This document shows positions 36,150-46,448 of a stretch of 64,000 nucleotides of DNA, piece after piece. Position numbers and translations under genes: made by a program. Position 1 is the first letter of the stretch, and the number at the start of each line of letters is the position of its first letter. The DNA comes from Pseudomonas sp. SST3 (lineage in GTDB: Bacteria; Pseudomonadota; Gammaproteobacteria; Pseudomonadales; Pseudomonadaceae), in the NCBI RefSeq assembly GCF_003325755.1, contig NZ_QORI02000012.1, forward strand, positions 62,001-126,000, written 5' to 3'. The notes beneath the pieces were generated by a model, which was given only the letters and a program-made list of their open reading frames with translations, did not search any database and had not been told where the DNA came from.

Positions 36150-37096
36150 TTCGGCGACTGGCCCTGCTGCTCGCGGTAATCCTCCTCGGGGCGTGCGCGC
36201 GGGCTCCGATCGTTCCGGTTGGGTCTGCGGGGCTCCCGGGGAGCGTTGAGCTGGATGCGGTTCCTTTCTTCCCTCAGGAAGACTATCAATGCGGGCCCGC
36301 TGCGCTTGCAACGATGCTGACCCAGCGGGGCGTCGACACCAGGCCGGAGCAGCTCGTCAAGCGCGTCTATCTTCCGCAGCGTAAGGGCAGTCTGCAGGTT
36401 GAGATGGTCGCGGCCGCCCGGGCCCACGATCTGCTGGTTTATCAATTGGAGCCGCGGCTAGGAGCTGTGCTGTCTGAAGTGGCGGCCGGGAACCCGGTGC
36501 TAGTACTGCAGAACCTTGCCTTCGATCGCTGGCCTCAGTGGCATTTCGCGGTTGTGGTGGGATACGACCTGACGGCTCAGACCCTGGTGTTGCGATCCGG
36601 AACCACAAGACGCTGGACCGGGAGTTTTCGTCAGTTCGAGCTAAGCTGGGCCAAGGGAAATCGCTGGGCTGTAGTAACGGTTGCGCCCGATCAACTGCCC
36701 CGTACCGCCAAGGAAACGGTGTGGCTGAAAGCTGCAAATGATCTTGAACAAACCGGCCACGACGATGCTGCTCTGAAGGCCTATGAAAAGGCTGCGGAAC
36801 ATTGGTCCAGCGGTTTGTCCTGGTTCGTGCTTGCCAATGCTCGGTACGCGCAAGGCGACAAGGAGGCAGCAGAGCGAGCATTGCGAACCAGCGTTCAGCA
36901 TGACAGTTCCTTCGCGGCAGGCTGGTTCAATCTATCCCAGGTGTTGGCGGAACGGGGTTGCCAAGCCCAGTCAGCTACAGCGCTCGCGTGTGCAGCGCGA
37001 CTCGCACCAGACGACAAGCGATTCAAGGCGGAACTGCCCTCGGGGCGTGACGGCGCCAGCACGTGTGAGGCGCTTCCGGCGTGCCCGGTTCAGTGA
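36146..37096 (+). CDS. PA2778-family C39-like cysteine peptidase lipoprotein with TPR
   Basis: A 316-residue exported lipoprotein. Lipobox LLGAC puts the lipid-modified cysteine at residue 17. A C39-like peptidase domain follows with catalytic Cys49 in YQCGPAALATML and His133 in WHFAVVVGYD. The C-terminal third has TPR-like helices (AANDLEQTGHDDAALKAYEK, ARYAQGDKEAAERALRTS). C39 enzymes usually cut double-glycine leaders inside ABC exporters; this one is a stand-alone envelope protein without an ABC domain. It starts at a TTG at 36146 overlapping the stop of the PA2779-type gene, a tight translational coupling. The cleaved substrate is unknown. Confidence 0.85.
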   Translation: MIRRLALLLAVILLGACARAPIVPVGSAGLPGSVELDAVPFFPQEDYQCGPAALATMLTQRGVDTRPEQLVKRVYLPQRKGSLQVEMVAAARAHDLLVYQLEPRLGAVLSEVAAGNPVLVLQNLAFDRWPQWHFAVVVGYDLTAQTLVLRSGTTRRWTGSFRQFELSWAKGNRWAVVTVAPDQLPRTAKETVWLKAANDLEQTGHDDAALKAYEKAAEHWSSGLSWFVLANARYAQGDKEAAERALRTSVQHDSSFAAGWFNLSQVLAERGCQAQSATALACAARLAPDDKRFKAELPSGRDGASTCEALPACPVQ

Positions 37097-37100
37097 GGCA

Positions 37101-38384
37101 TTAGAACCCGACTTTGTCCCGCAGGCTGTAGTAGAGCGCGCCGAGGGCGCTCAGCGGCGCGCTGAGCTTCTGCCCGCCGGGAAACGGGTAATGCGGCAAG
37201 CTGGCAAAGGCGTCGAAGCGCTCGGCCTGTCCCCGCAACGCCTCAGCGATAACCTTCCCGGCGATATGGGTATAGGTAACGCCGTGGCCGCTGCACCCTT
37301 GCGAGTAGTAGAGGTTGTCATCAAGCCGGCCGACCTGCGGTAAGCGAGACAGTGTCATCAGGAAATTACCGGTCCAGGCGAACTCTGTCTTGATGCCCTG
37401 CAACTGTGGAAATGTCTTGAGCATCTTCGGGCGGATGATCGACTCGATATCGGCCGGATCTCGCGCGCCGTAGACCACTCCGCCGCCATAGATCAAGCGC
37501 TTGTCTGCGGACAGGCGGAAGTAATCCAGCAAATAGTTGCAGTCCTCAACGCAGTAATCCTGCGGCAGCAACGTCGCCGCGAGCTCCGAGTCGAGGGGTT
37601 CCGTAGCGATCACCTGGGTGCCGCAGGGCATGGATTTGGCGGCCAGCTCCGGAACCAGGCCTCCGAGATAGGCATTTCCGGCAACAACCACAAACTTCGT
37701 GGTCACCTGGCCATGCTGGGTATGTACTCGCGGGATGTTTCCTCGGTCAATGCGGGTTGCCGCGCTTTGTTCGTAGATGACGCCGCCGAGCGATTCGACC
37801 GCGGCCGCTTCGCCTAGCGCAAGGTTGAGCGGGTGGATGTGACCGCCCCCGTGATCTAGCATTCCACCTATGTATCGCTCGCTCGCCACGACGTTTCGAA
37901 TGCCGTCGTGATCGAGTATTTCCAACTGACCGTAGCCGTAACGCTCCCAAAGGGCCTTCTGCGCCTCAAGGTGGTGCATCTGCTTGGAATTGAAAGCGGC
38001 GAATACGCCTCCGTCTTTCAGGTCACAGTCGATGCCGTAACGCGCGACTCGCTCACGAATGATTTGCCCGCCCTCGAATGCCATCGCCCCAATCAGGCGT
38101 GCTTCATTGCTTCCGGTGCTGCGCTCGACCGTATCGATATCGCGGCTGTAGCTGTTGACGATTTGTCCGCCGTTGCGCCCGGAAGCGCCGAAGCCGACCT
38201 TGGCAGCTTCCAATATGACGACGCGAAAACCCTGTTCAAGAAGAAACAGTGCGGTGGATAGCCCGGTGTAGCCGGCGCCGATCACGCAGACGTCCGTCTC
38301 GACACTATCGCTCAGAGCGTCGCGAGTAGGTGCCGGGTTCGCTGACGCTGCGTAATAGGACGAGGGGTAGGGAGTGTGCGACAT
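37101..38384 (-). CDS. FAD-dependent oxidoreductase, PuuB/PauB-like
   Basis: A 427-residue flavoenzyme of the DAO family, closest by pattern to gamma-glutamylputrescine oxidases (PuuB/PauB) of polyamine catabolism. The FAD-binding motif VCVIGAGYTGLSTALFLLEQ is at residues 32-51, followed by GFGASGRNGGQIVNSY, and a C-terminal nucleotide-binding YSQGCSGHGVTYTHIAGKVI. Start at the ATG at 38384; the longer frame upstream is not conserved. It stands alone, without other puu/pau genes, and ends four bases from the PA2778-type gene. The substrate assignment is tentative: other amine or amino acid oxidases share this fold. Confidence 0.82.
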   Translation of the reverse strand: MSHTPYPSSYYAASANPAPTRDALSDSVETDVCVIGAGYTGLSTALFLLEQGFRVVILEAAKVGFGASGRNGGQIVNSYSRDIDTVERSTGSNEARLIGAMAFEGGQIIRERVARYGIDCDLKDGGVFAAFNSKQMHHLEAQKALWERYGYGQLEILDHDGIRNVVASERYIGGMLDHGGGHIHPLNLALGEAAAVESLGGVIYEQSAATRIDRGNIPRVHTQHGQVTTKFVVVAGNAYLGGLVPELAAKSMPCGTQVIATEPLDSELAATLLPQDYCVEDCNYLLDYFRLSADKRLIYGGGVVYGARDPADIESIIRPKMLKTFPQLQGIKTEFAWTGNFLMTLSRLPQVGRLDDNLYYSQGCSGHGVTYTHIAGKVIAEALRGQAERFDAFASLPHYPFPGGQKLSAPLSALGALYYSLRDKVGF

Positions 38385-38511
38385 TCTGATTGCCCTGTTC
38401 CGAATATTTGACGAGATGCTATCTCGACAAGCCCCTACGATGCTATAGCGACGCCTAGGGCGTTCTCTCATCCAAAAATTACGAATATCAGTGGCTTAGC
38501 AAAAAAAGCGC

Positions 38512-38539
38512 TTGACTCTCTCAGGCGTATCTCTACAAT
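38512..38539 (+). promoter_or_regulatory. Promoter of tRNA-Val
   Basis: TTGACT (38512-38517) and TACAAT (38534-38539) are spaced by 16 bases, ending 13 bases before the mature tRNA. A good sigma-70 match; GCGCG follows the -10 box as a possible discriminator. Confidence 0.8.
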
Positions 38540-38552
38540 GCGCGTCCATCGG

Positions 38553-38629
38553 AGGCACATAGCTCAGTTGGTTAGAGCACCACCTTGACATGGTGGGGGT
38601 CGTTGGTTCGAATCCAATTGTGCCTACCA
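38553..38629 (+). tRNA. tRNA-Val (anticodon GAC)
   Basis: A 77-base cloverleaf with acceptor AGGCACA pairing TGTGCCT, D-arm GCTCAGTTGGTTAGAGC, anticodon stem CCACC/GGTGG around TTGACAT with anticodon GAC, T-arm CGTTGGTTCGAATCCAATT and encoded CCA. Confidence 0.97.
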
Positions 38630-38636
38630 ATTCCGA

Positions 38637-38665
38637 AAAAGGGTCGCGCCAGCGACCCTTTTTTT
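38637..38665 (+). terminator. Intrinsic terminator after tRNA-Val
   Basis: AAAAGGGTCGC (38637-38647) and GCGACCCTTTT (38652-38662) form an 11-bp stem with a GCCA loop, followed by more T. Confidence 0.92.
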
Positions 38666-38754
38666 ATGCCTTGCTTGTCAGTGCGGCGGCTTTCTGAAAG
38701 CATCCGTGCTCCATATTTCCAGTGACTTCGGTCCATCTCGATAGCCTTTGGGCT

Positions 38755-38848
38755 CCTGCCACTGTGCGGCAGGTCATTCGATGGATCGCTTTCCTGGCTC
38801 ATCCCAACCCATGTGGCCTTTGGTGCGGGTCACCACTAGGAGAGGAGG
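38755..38848 (+). promoter_or_regulatory. thrS leader with anticodon-arm-like hairpin
   Basis: In the leader before thrS, CCTGCC (38755-38760) pairs with GGCAGG (38768-38773) around a 7-base loop ACTGTGC; loop positions 3-5 are TGT, a threonine anticodon (UGU). A second hairpin, TGGTG-CGGGT-CACCA (38821-38835), lies just before the ribosome-binding site GGAGAGGAGG. In E. coli, ThrS represses its own translation by binding tRNA-like hairpins in this position, so an equivalent operator is possible but not shown. Confidence 0.4.
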
Positions 38849-38852
38849 CGCC

Positions 38853-40775
38853 ATGCCCATCATTACTCTTCCTGACGGCAGTCAGCGTTCATTCGATCAT
38901 TCCGTTTCAGTCGCTGAGGTTGCTCAGTCAATCGGCGCAGGCCTGGCGAAGGCTACCCTTGCTGGTAAGGTCGATGGGCGACTGGTCGATGCCTGTGATC
39001 TGATCGAAAGCGACGCGAGCCTGCAGATCATCACGCCGAAGGATGAAGAGGGGCTGGAGATCATTCGTCACTCCTGTGCGCACCTGGTTGGGCATGCGGT
39101 CAAGCAGCTCTACCCGTCCGCGAAGATGGTCATCGGGCCGGTGATCGCCGAAGGTTTCTACTACGATATCGCCTTCGAGCGGCCGTTCACGCCGGACGAT
39201 ATGGCTGCAATCGAGCAGCGCATGAAGCAGCTGATCGACACCGAATACGACGTGATCAAGAAGGTGACACCGCGGGCTGAAGTCATTGAGCTGTTCCAGT
39301 CGCGTGGTGAGGATTACAAGCTGCGTCTGGTCGAGGATATGCCTGACGAGCAGGCGATGGGGCTGTATTATCACGAAGAATACGTCGACATGTGTCGTGG
39401 TCCACATGTGCCCAATACACGCTTTCTCAAATCGTTCAAGTTGACCAAGTTGTCCGGCGCTTACTGGCGCGGCGATGCGAAGAACGAGCAGCTACAGCGT
39501 GTGTATGGCACTGCTTGGGCGGACAAGAAGCAGCTCGCAGCCTACATTCAGCGCATCGAAGAAGCTGAAAAGCGTGATCACCGCAAGATCGGTAAGCGCT
39601 TGGATCTTTTTCATACGCAGGAAGAAGCACCTGGTATGGTGTTCTGGCACCCGAATGGCTGGACCCTGTATCAGGTGCTTGAGCAGTACATGCGCGTGAT
39701 ACAGCGTGAGAACGGCTACCAGGAAATTCGGACCCCGCAGGTCGTCGATCGCAGCCTGTGGGAGAAGTCCGGTCACTGGGCGAATTACGCTGAGAATATG
39801 TTCACTACGGAATCGGAAAGTCGCGATTATGCGATCAAGCCGATGAACTGCCCTTGCCACGTGCAAGTGTACAACCAGGGTTTGAAAAGCTATCGCGAGC
39901 TGCCGTTGCGTCTCGCCGAGTTCGGTGCCTGCCATCGCAACGAGCCGTCGGGTGCGCTGCACGGCATCATGCGAGTGCGCGGTTTCACGCAGGACGATGC
40001 GCATATCTTCTGTACCGAAGAGCAGATGCAGTCCGAGTCAGCGGCGTTCATCAAGCTGACCCAGGCGGTTTATGCAGATTTCGGCTTCGATAACATTGAG
40101 CTGAAGCTGTCGACTCGACCTGAGAAGCGAGTCGGTTCCGATGAGTTGTGGGGTCGTGCCGAGGCGGCCCTGGCCGCCGCGCTGGATAGTGCGGGACTAC
40201 CTTACGATTTGCAGCCTGGTGAAGGCGCCTTCTACGGTCCGAAGATAGAATTCTCGCTGAAGGACTGCCTGGGTCGCGTATGGCAGTGCGGCACGCTTCA
40301 GCTTGACTTCAATCTTCCGATTCGCTTGGGAGCTGAATACGTCAGCGAGAACAACGATCGTCAGCATCCGGTTATGTTGCACCGCGCCATCCTTGGCTCG
40401 TTCGAGCGTTTCATCGGTATTCTTATCGAACACTACGAAGGTGCTTTCCCGGCTTGGTTGGCGCCGACTCAAGCGGTGGTGATGAATATCACCGATAAAC
40501 AGGCTGATTTCGCCCAGGAAGTGGAGAAAACACTCAACCAAAGCGGCTTCCGTGCCAAGTCCGACTTGAGAAACGAAAAGATCGGCTTTAAAATCCGCGA
40601 GCATACCTTGCTCAAGGTTCCCTATCTCTTGGTTATCGGAGACAGGGAAGTAGAGACACGAGCCGTTGCTGTGCGCACCCGTGAAGGCGTCGATCTGGGC
40701 TCCATGCCCCTGGACGACTTCGCGCAGTTGCTGACACAAGCGGTTTCCCGGCGTGGTCGCCAAGAATTGGAGTAA
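38853..40775 (+). CDS. thrS: Threonyl-tRNA synthetase
   Basis: A 640-residue class II aminoacyl-tRNA synthetase. Domains in order: TGS ([20 protein letters not shown]), the editing domain with the zinc-type [14 protein letters not shown] and the later [13 protein letters not shown], the catalytic core with motif 2 [20 protein letters not shown] and motif 3 [15 protein letters not shown], and a C-terminal anticodon-binding domain. AGGAGG lies four bases before the ATG at 38853. The stop at 40773-40775 is six bases before the preferred infC start. Confidence 0.98.
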   Translation: MPIITLPDGSQRSFDHSVSVAEVAQSIGAGLAKATLAGKVDGRLVDACDLIESDASLQIITPKDEEGLEIIRHSCAHLVGHAVKQLYPSAKMVIGPVIAEGFYYDIAFERPFTPDDMAAIEQRMKQLIDTEYDVIKKVTPRAEVIELFQSRGEDYKLRLVEDMPDEQAMGLYYHEEYVDMCRGPHVPNTRFLKSFKLTKLSGAYWRGDAKNEQLQRVYGTAWADKKQLAAYIQRIEEAEKRDHRKIGKRLDLFHTQEEAPGMVFWHPNGWTLYQVLEQYMRVIQRENGYQEIRTPQVVDRSLWEKSGHWANYAENMFTTESESRDYAIKPMNCPCHVQVYNQGLKSYRELPLRLAEFGACHRNEPSGALHGIMRVRGFTQDDAHIFCTEEQMQSESAAFIKLTQAVYADFGFDNIELKLSTRPEKRVGSDELWGRAEAALAAALDSAGLPYDLQPGEGAFYGPKIEFSLKDCLGRVWQCGTLQLDFNLPIRLGAEYVSENNDRQHPVMLHRAILGSFERFIGILIEHYEGAFPAWLAPTQAVVMNITDKQADFAQEVEKTLNQSGFRAKSDLRNEKIGFKIREHTLLKVPYLLVIGDREVETRAVAVRTREGVDLGSMPLDDFAQLLTQAVSRRGRQELE

Positions 40776-40780
40776 TGACT

Positions 40781-41326
40781 ATTAAGCGTGAAATGAGACA
40801 GGATAAACGAGCTGCACCCAAGGCCCCGATCAACGAGAATATCTCGGCTCGTGAGGTCCGTTTGATTGGTGCTGATGGCGAGCAGGTTGGCATCGTCTCG
40901 ATTGATGAAGCGCTTCGTATAGCTGAAGAAGCCAAGTTGGATCTGGTGGAAATTTCCGCCGATGCGGTTCCTCCTGTATGCCGGATCATGGATTACGGCA
41001 AGCACCTGTTCGAAAAGAAGAAGCAGGTCGCTGCAGCGAAGAAGAACCAGAAGCAGATCCAGGTTAAAGAAGTAAAGTTTCGTCCAGGGACGGAAGAGGG
41101 CGACTACCAGGTCAAGCTACGCAACCTGGTACGTTTCCTGAGTGACGGGGACAGGGCCAAGGTTTCGTTGAGATTCCGCGGTCGTGAGATGGCCCATCAG
41201 GAGCTGGGGATGGAGTTGTTGAAGCGGGTCGAAGGTGACCTGGCTGAATACGGTTCGGTCGAACAGCATCCAAAGATGGAAGGACGCCAGCTGATCATGG
41301 TCATCGCTCCCAAGAAGAAAAAGTAA
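40781..41326 (+). CDS. infC: Translation initiation factor IF-3, probable AUU start
   Basis: A 181-residue factor that keeps 30S subunits free and checks start-codon choice. The sequence [38 protein letters not shown] and [18 protein letters not shown] is typical of IF-3. Start: an ATG at 40775 overlaps the thrS stop but is only two bases from the ribosome-binding GGAG (40769-40772). An ATT at 40781 is eight bases from it. IF-3 genes are known to use AUU, which lets IF-3 repress its own translation, so I choose the ATT. The protein then begins [10 protein letters not shown] after initiator decoding. Confidence 0.95.
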   Translation: MKREMRQDKRAAPKAPINENISAREVRLIGADGEQVGIVSIDEALRIAEEAKLDLVEISADAVPPVCRIMDYGKHLFEKKKQVAAAKKNQKQIQVKEVKFRPGTEEGDYQVKLRNLVRFLSDGDRAKVSLRFRGREMAHQELGMELLKRVEGDLAEYGSVEQHPKMEGRQLIMVIAPKKKK

Positions 41327-41388
41327 CCACCAGGGCACTGGCAGGCCTTGCGGTTATTTGAAATCACCCACACTGTGGAGTACCGAAC

Positions 41389-41583
41389 ATGCCAAAGATG
41401 AAGACTAAAAGTGGCGCTGCGAAGCGCTTCAAAAAGACGGCGAATGGCTACAAGCACAAGCACGCTTTCAAGAGCCACATCCTGACCAAAATGTCTACCA
41501 AGCGTAAGCGTCAGCTACGTGGTACATCTCTGATGCACCCGTCTGATAACGCAAAAGTAGAGCGCATGCTGCGCGTTCGTTAA
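41389..41583 (+). CDS. rpmI: 50S ribosomal protein L35
   Basis: A 64-residue basic protein with the family start [17 protein letters not shown] and the conserved [16 protein letters not shown]. Standard position between infC and rplT in a likely single operon. Confidence 0.98.
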   Translation: MPKMKTKSGAAKRFKKTANGYKHKHAFKSHILTKMSTKRKRQLRGTSLMHPSDNAKVERMLRVR

Positions 41584-41610
41584 TTCGGTCAAGACTCAGA
41601 GGAATAACTC

Positions 41611-41967
41611 ATGGCTCGTGTTAAGCGTGGCGTCGTCGCTCGTCGCCGTCACAAGAAAATTCTGAAACTCGCTAAAGGCTATTACGGCGCTCGTTCGCGC
41701 GTGTTCCGTGTTGCCAAGCAGGCGGTGATCAAGGCTGGCCAGTATGCCTACCGTGACCGTCGTCAGCGGAAGCGTCAGTTCCGCGCTCTTTGGATCGCTC
41801 GTATCAACGCCGGTGCTCGTGTAAATGGTCTGTCCTACAGCCGTTTCATCGCTGGCCTGAAAAAAGCAGCCATCGAGATCGACCGTAAGGTTCTGGCCGA
41901 GTTGGCAGTAAACGAAAAAGCAGCTTTCGCTGCGATTGTCGAAAAAGCCAAAGCTTCTCTGGCCTAA
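41611..41967 (+). CDS. rplT: 50S ribosomal protein L20
   Basis: A 118-residue protein that binds 23S rRNA early in assembly ([38 protein letters not shown]). In E. coli it represses its own operon by binding the leader; such a site here was not identified. AGAGGAA lies eight bases before the ATG. Confidence 0.98.
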   Translation: MARVKRGVVARRRHKKILKLAKGYYGARSRVFRVAKQAVIKAGQYAYRDRRQRKRQFRALWIARINAGARVNGLSYSRFIAGLKKAAIEIDRKVLAELAVNEKAAFAAIVEKAKASLA

Positions 41968-42007
41968 GCCCATCGACAATCGAATCTTCGGATTCGTAGC
42001 GTCACCG

Positions 42008-42040
42008 ATAGGGGAAGAGCCTTGTGCTCTTCCCCTATTT
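42008..42040 (+). terminator. Strong hairpin between rplT and pheS, possible attenuator
   Basis: ATAGGGGAAGAGC (42008-42020) pairs perfectly with GCTCTTCCCCTAT (42026-42038) around a 5-base loop, followed by only TT before C. Located 40 bases after the rplT stop and about 95 before pheS. It could end rplT transcription partly or attenuate pheST. I found no short phenylalanine-rich leader peptide before it. Confidence 0.72.
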
Positions 42041-42049
42041 CGTATCTGA

Positions 42050-43150
<1,101 letters not shown>

Positions 43151-43185
43151 GGCATGTCCAGTCAAAGAATTCTTAGGAGAGCAGG

Positions 43186-45564
43186 ATGAAATTCAGCGAA
43201 CAGTGGTTGCGCACCTGGGTCAATCCACAAGTTTCCCGCGAGGAGCTGGTGGCGCGTCTATCGATGGTGGGCCTCGAAGTGGACGCGGTGGCTCCGGTCG
43301 CCGGCGAGTTCAATGGTGTAGTTGTGGGCGAGGTGCTGAGCGCCGAACAGCATCCTGATGCAGACAAGTTGCGCGTCTGTCAGGTCAGCAACGGCAGCGA
43401 GACGTTTCAGGTGGTCTGTGGTGCGCCAAACGCACGGCAAGGCCTGAAGATTCCCTTCGCCATGATCGGCGCCAAGCTGCCGGGCGATTTCAAGATCAAG
43501 AAAGCGAAGCTTCGTGGCGTCGAATCCAACGGCATGCTCTGTTCTGAAACCGAGCTGCAGATTGGCACTGATGACAGCGGGCTGATGGAGTTGGCGAGCG
43601 ATGCTCCGGTTGGCGGTGATTTGCGAGCCTATCTTGGGCTGGACGATGCGAGCATCGAGATCGGTCTGACGCCGAATCGCGGCGATTGCCTTTCTATTGC
43701 TGGTCTAGCACGTGAGGTAGGTGCGATCTATGGCGCGACGGTCGCTTCAGTCGATATCGCTTCGGTTGCCGCGAGTCATGATGAGGTGCGCCCCGTCGAG
43801 GTGTTTGCGCCGAAAGCCTGTCCACGCTACCTCGGGCGCGTGATCCGCAATGTTGATCTGTCGCGACCCACACCGCTGTGGATGATCGAGCGGCTACGTC
43901 GTTCCGATATCCGCAGCATCGATGCTGTGGTGGACGTAACCAACTATGTGATGCTCGAGCTGGGGCAGCCGCTGCACGCCTTCGATCTTGCCGAGATCAA
44001 TGGCGGGATCAAGGTTCGGATGGCAGAGGAGCAGGAGAAGCTCGTCTTGCTCGACGGCCAGGAGGTGACCCTGCGTACCGATACGCTGGTGATTGCCGAC
44101 CATCAGCGTGCCCTCGCTATCGCGGGTGTGATGGGCGGTGAGCACAGCGGTGTCAACGCTTCTACCCAGGATCTGTTCTTGGAAAGCGCCTTCTTCGACA
44201 CCATCGCGCTCGCCGGCAAGGCGCGCTCCTATGGTTTGCACACCGATGCATCGCATCGTTATGAGCGTGGCGTGGATTTCCAGCTGACCCATCGAGCCAT
44301 GGAGCGTGCCACTGCGCTGCTGCTGGATATTGTCGGAGGCAATGCAGGCCCTGTGATCGATGCTACCAGCAACGCCGATCTTCCAGCCGTTGCGCCGATC
44401 TCGCTACGTAAGGGGCGCATCGAGCAGATGCTCGGATTGAGCATGGCCGACGATCAGGTTGTCTCGCTGCTTTCTGCCCTGGGCCTGGGTGTAGTCGAGC
44501 AGGGCGCTGGAGTCTGGGAAGTCAGCGTTCCCAGTCATCGGTTCGATATCAGCCTCGAGGTTGATCTCATCGAAGAGTTGGGGCGTCTCTATGGTTACGA
44601 TCGCTTGCCGGTGCGTTATCCGCAGGCGCGCTTGGCGCCGGAGGCTAAGCCCGAGTCTCGCGCCGAATTGCCGGCTTTGCGTCGGTTGCTGGTGGCTCGT
44701 GGTTACCAGGAGGCGATTACTTACAGCTTCATCGATCCTAAGTTATTCGAGCTGTTCAGCCCTGGCGTTGAACCGCTGCAGCTGGCCAATCCGATTTCCT
44801 CGGATATGGCGGCGATGCGCGCGACGCTCTGGCCAGGATTGGTCAAGGCGTTGCAGTACAACCTTAATCGTCAGCAAACACGCGTGCGTCTGTTCGAAAG
44901 CGGTCTGCGCTTCGTGGGCCAACTGGGTGAACTGAAGCAGGAGCCCATGTTGGCCGGCGTCATCACGGGAAGTCGCCTGCCAGAAGCCTGGAGCAACGAA
45001 AGAGCAGCGGCTGACTTCTATGACATCAAGGCCGACGTTGAAGCCTTGCTTGGATATGCCGGCGATGCCGTAGCGTATAGCTTTTTCGCCGGTGAGCATC
45101 CTGCTCTACATCCTGGGCAGACCGCGCGAATCGAGCGGGAAGGGCGCCTGGTCGGCTACATCGGGAGCCTTCATCCCGAACTGGCCGCCACGCTGGGCAT
45201 CGATCAACCGATCTATCTTTTCGAGTTGCTGGTTGCCGAGATCAGCGAAGGGCGACTGCCACGCTTCAGCGAGCTGTCCCGCTTCCCTGAGGTGCGGCGC
45301 GACTTGGCTATCCTGGTGGCGCACGAGGTGTCGGCTGACGCTGTGCTGCGATGCATCCGAGATGCTGCCGGTGAGAACCTGAAAGACCTCAAGCTATTTG
45401 ATGTCTATCAGGGTAAAGGTATTGATCCGCTTAGCAAAAGTATGGCAGTCGGCTTGACCTGGCAACACCCTTCGCGCACTCTAAACGACGACGAGGTAAG
45501 TGGTGCGATGCAGCAAATCCTTACCTCCCTGGAAGAAAGGTTCAACGCCACGTTAAGGAAATAG
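43186..45564 (+). CDS. pheT: Phenylalanyl-tRNA synthetase beta subunit
   Basis: A 792-residue subunit. Domains in order: N-terminal OB-fold tRNA-binding domain (NGVVVGEVLSAEQHPDADKL), B3/B4 editing domain (near residues 205-390), B5 and the catalytic-like domain (EVDLIEELGRLYGYDRLPV), and the C-terminal FDX-ACB anticodon domain (FSELSRFPEVRRDLAILV). Preceded by AGGAG. Ends four bases before ihfA, indicating co-transcription. Confidence 0.98.
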   Translation: MKFSEQWLRTWVNPQVSREELVARLSMVGLEVDAVAPVAGEFNGVVVGEVLSAEQHPDADKLRVCQVSNGSETFQVVCGAPNARQGLKIPFAMIGAKLPGDFKIKKAKLRGVESNGMLCSETELQIGTDDSGLMELASDAPVGGDLRAYLGLDDASIEIGLTPNRGDCLSIAGLAREVGAIYGATVASVDIASVAASHDEVRPVEVFAPKACPRYLGRVIRNVDLSRPTPLWMIERLRRSDIRSIDAVVDVTNYVMLELGQPLHAFDLAEINGGIKVRMAEEQEKLVLLDGQEVTLRTDTLVIADHQRALAIAGVMGGEHSGVNASTQDLFLESAFFDTIALAGKARSYGLHTDASHRYERGVDFQLTHRAMERATALLLDIVGGNAGPVIDATSNADLPAVAPISLRKGRIEQMLGLSMADDQVVSLLSALGLGVVEQGAGVWEVSVPSHRFDISLEVDLIEELGRLYGYDRLPVRYPQARLAPEAKPESRAELPALRRLLVARGYQEAITYSFIDPKLFELFSPGVEPLQLANPISSDMAAMRATLWPGLVKALQYNLNRQQTRVRLFESGLRFVGQLGELKQEPMLAGVITGSRLPEAWSNERAAADFYDIKADVEALLGYAGDAVAYSFFAGEHPALHPGQTARIEREGRLVGYIGSLHPELAATLGIDQPIYLFELLVAEISEGRLPRFSELSRFPEVRRDLAILVAHEVSADAVLRCIRDAAGENLKDLKLFDVYQGKGIDPLSKSMAVGLTWQHPSRTLNDDEVSGAMQQILTSLEERFNATLRK

Positions 45565-45567
45565 CGT

Positions 45568-45870
45568 ATGGGGGCTCTGACGAAAGCTGAAATGGCCGAA
45601 CGTCTATATGAAGAGCTAGGCTTGAATAAGCGCGAGGCCAAGGAGCTGGTCGAGCTGTTTTTCGAGGAGATTCGCCAAGCGCTCGAGCATAACGAACAGG
45701 TGAAGTTGTCCGGTTTCGGCAACTTCGACCTGCGCGACAAGCGACAGCGCCCGGGGCGCAACCCGAAGACCGGTGAGGAAATCCCGATTACGGCGCGTCG
45801 TGTCGTGACATTCCGGCCAGGCCAAAAACTAAAAGCCAGAGTCGAAGCGTATGCTGGAACCAAGTCATAA
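45568..45870 (+). CDS. ihfA: Integration host factor alpha subunit
   Basis: A 100-residue DNA-bending protein ([20 protein letters not shown] at the start, the beta-arm tip [20 protein letters not shown] near residues 60-80). IHF commonly assists sigma-54 promoters by bending the activator site, which could matter for the nas promoters here. It forms a dimer with IhfB, which is not in this window. Confidence 0.97.
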   Translation: MGALTKAEMAERLYEELGLNKREAKELVELFFEEIRQALEHNEQVKLSGFGNFDLRDKRQRPGRNPKTGEEIPITARRVVTFRPGQKLKARVEAYAGTKS

Positions 45871-46207
45871 CGACGAACTGCCAACGATACCCGGCAAACG
45901 CTATTTCACTATTGGTGAGGTGAGCGAGCTATGCGCGGTCAAGCCGCACGTGCTGCGATATTGGGAGCAGGAGTTTCCACAACTGAACCCTGTTAAGCGT
46001 CGCGGTAATCGGCGCTATTACCAGCGGCAAGACGTGCTGATGATCCGACAGATCAGGTCGCTGTTGTACGAGCAAGGCTTCACTATCGGCGGGGCTCGGC
46101 AGCGGATGTCCGGCGAAGAGGCCCGTGATGACACCACGCAATACAAGCAATTGATCAGACAGATGATTACCGAGCTTGAGGATGTCCTGCAGGTGTTGAA
46201 GAATTAG
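45851..46207 (+). CDS. MerR-family transcriptional regulator
   Basis: A 118-residue regulator with a MerR-type winged helix at the N-terminus ([40 protein letters not shown]) and a short C-terminal coiled coil. There are no cysteines arranged for metal binding after the DNA-binding domain. It overlaps the 3' end of ihfA by 20 bases and is conserved at this place in Pseudomonas. Target genes are unknown. Confidence 0.9.
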   Translation: MLEPSHNDELPTIPGKRYFTIGEVSELCAVKPHVLRYWEQEFPQLNPVKRRGNRRYYQRQDVLMIRQIRSLLYEQGFTIGGARQRMSGEEARDDTTQYKQLIRQMITELEDVLQVLKN

Positions 46208-46227
46208 TCGCCGCTGTGCAAAAAACT

Positions 46228-46256
46228 TTCACATATTCAGTCGCTTAATGTATAGT
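46228..46256 (+). promoter_or_regulatory. Promoter of tRNA-Pro(GGG)
   Basis: TTCACA (46228-46233) and TATAGT (46251-46256) spaced 17 bases, about 33 bases before the mature tRNA. Moderate to good sigma-70 match. Confidence 0.65.
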
Positions 46257-46288
46257 TCGATCCGTTTTCAGCAGAGCTGAATACATCG

Positions 46289-46366
<78 letters not shown>

Positions 46367-46374
46367 AAAAACCT

Positions 46375-46412
46375 AAAAAATCCAGTTGCTTAACGGTGAC
46401 TGGATTTTTTTA
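46375..46412 (+). terminator. Intrinsic terminator after tRNA-Pro(GGG), probably bidirectional
   Basis: AAAAAATCCAGT (46375-46386) and ACTGGATTTTTT (46399-46410) form a 12-bp stem with a 12-base loop and T runs on both strands. It also lies after the convergent cystine-uptake operon. Confidence 0.88.
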
Positions 46413-46448
46413 TGGGCGCTTCACACTCATGGACGGCGGTCGGGCGTT

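Noticed and set aside
38821..38835. The hairpin before the thrS ribosome-binding site as a second tRNA-Thr anticodon mimic
   Set aside because: Depending on the register, the loop has five bases or reads GGG at the anticodon position, which does not match threonine.
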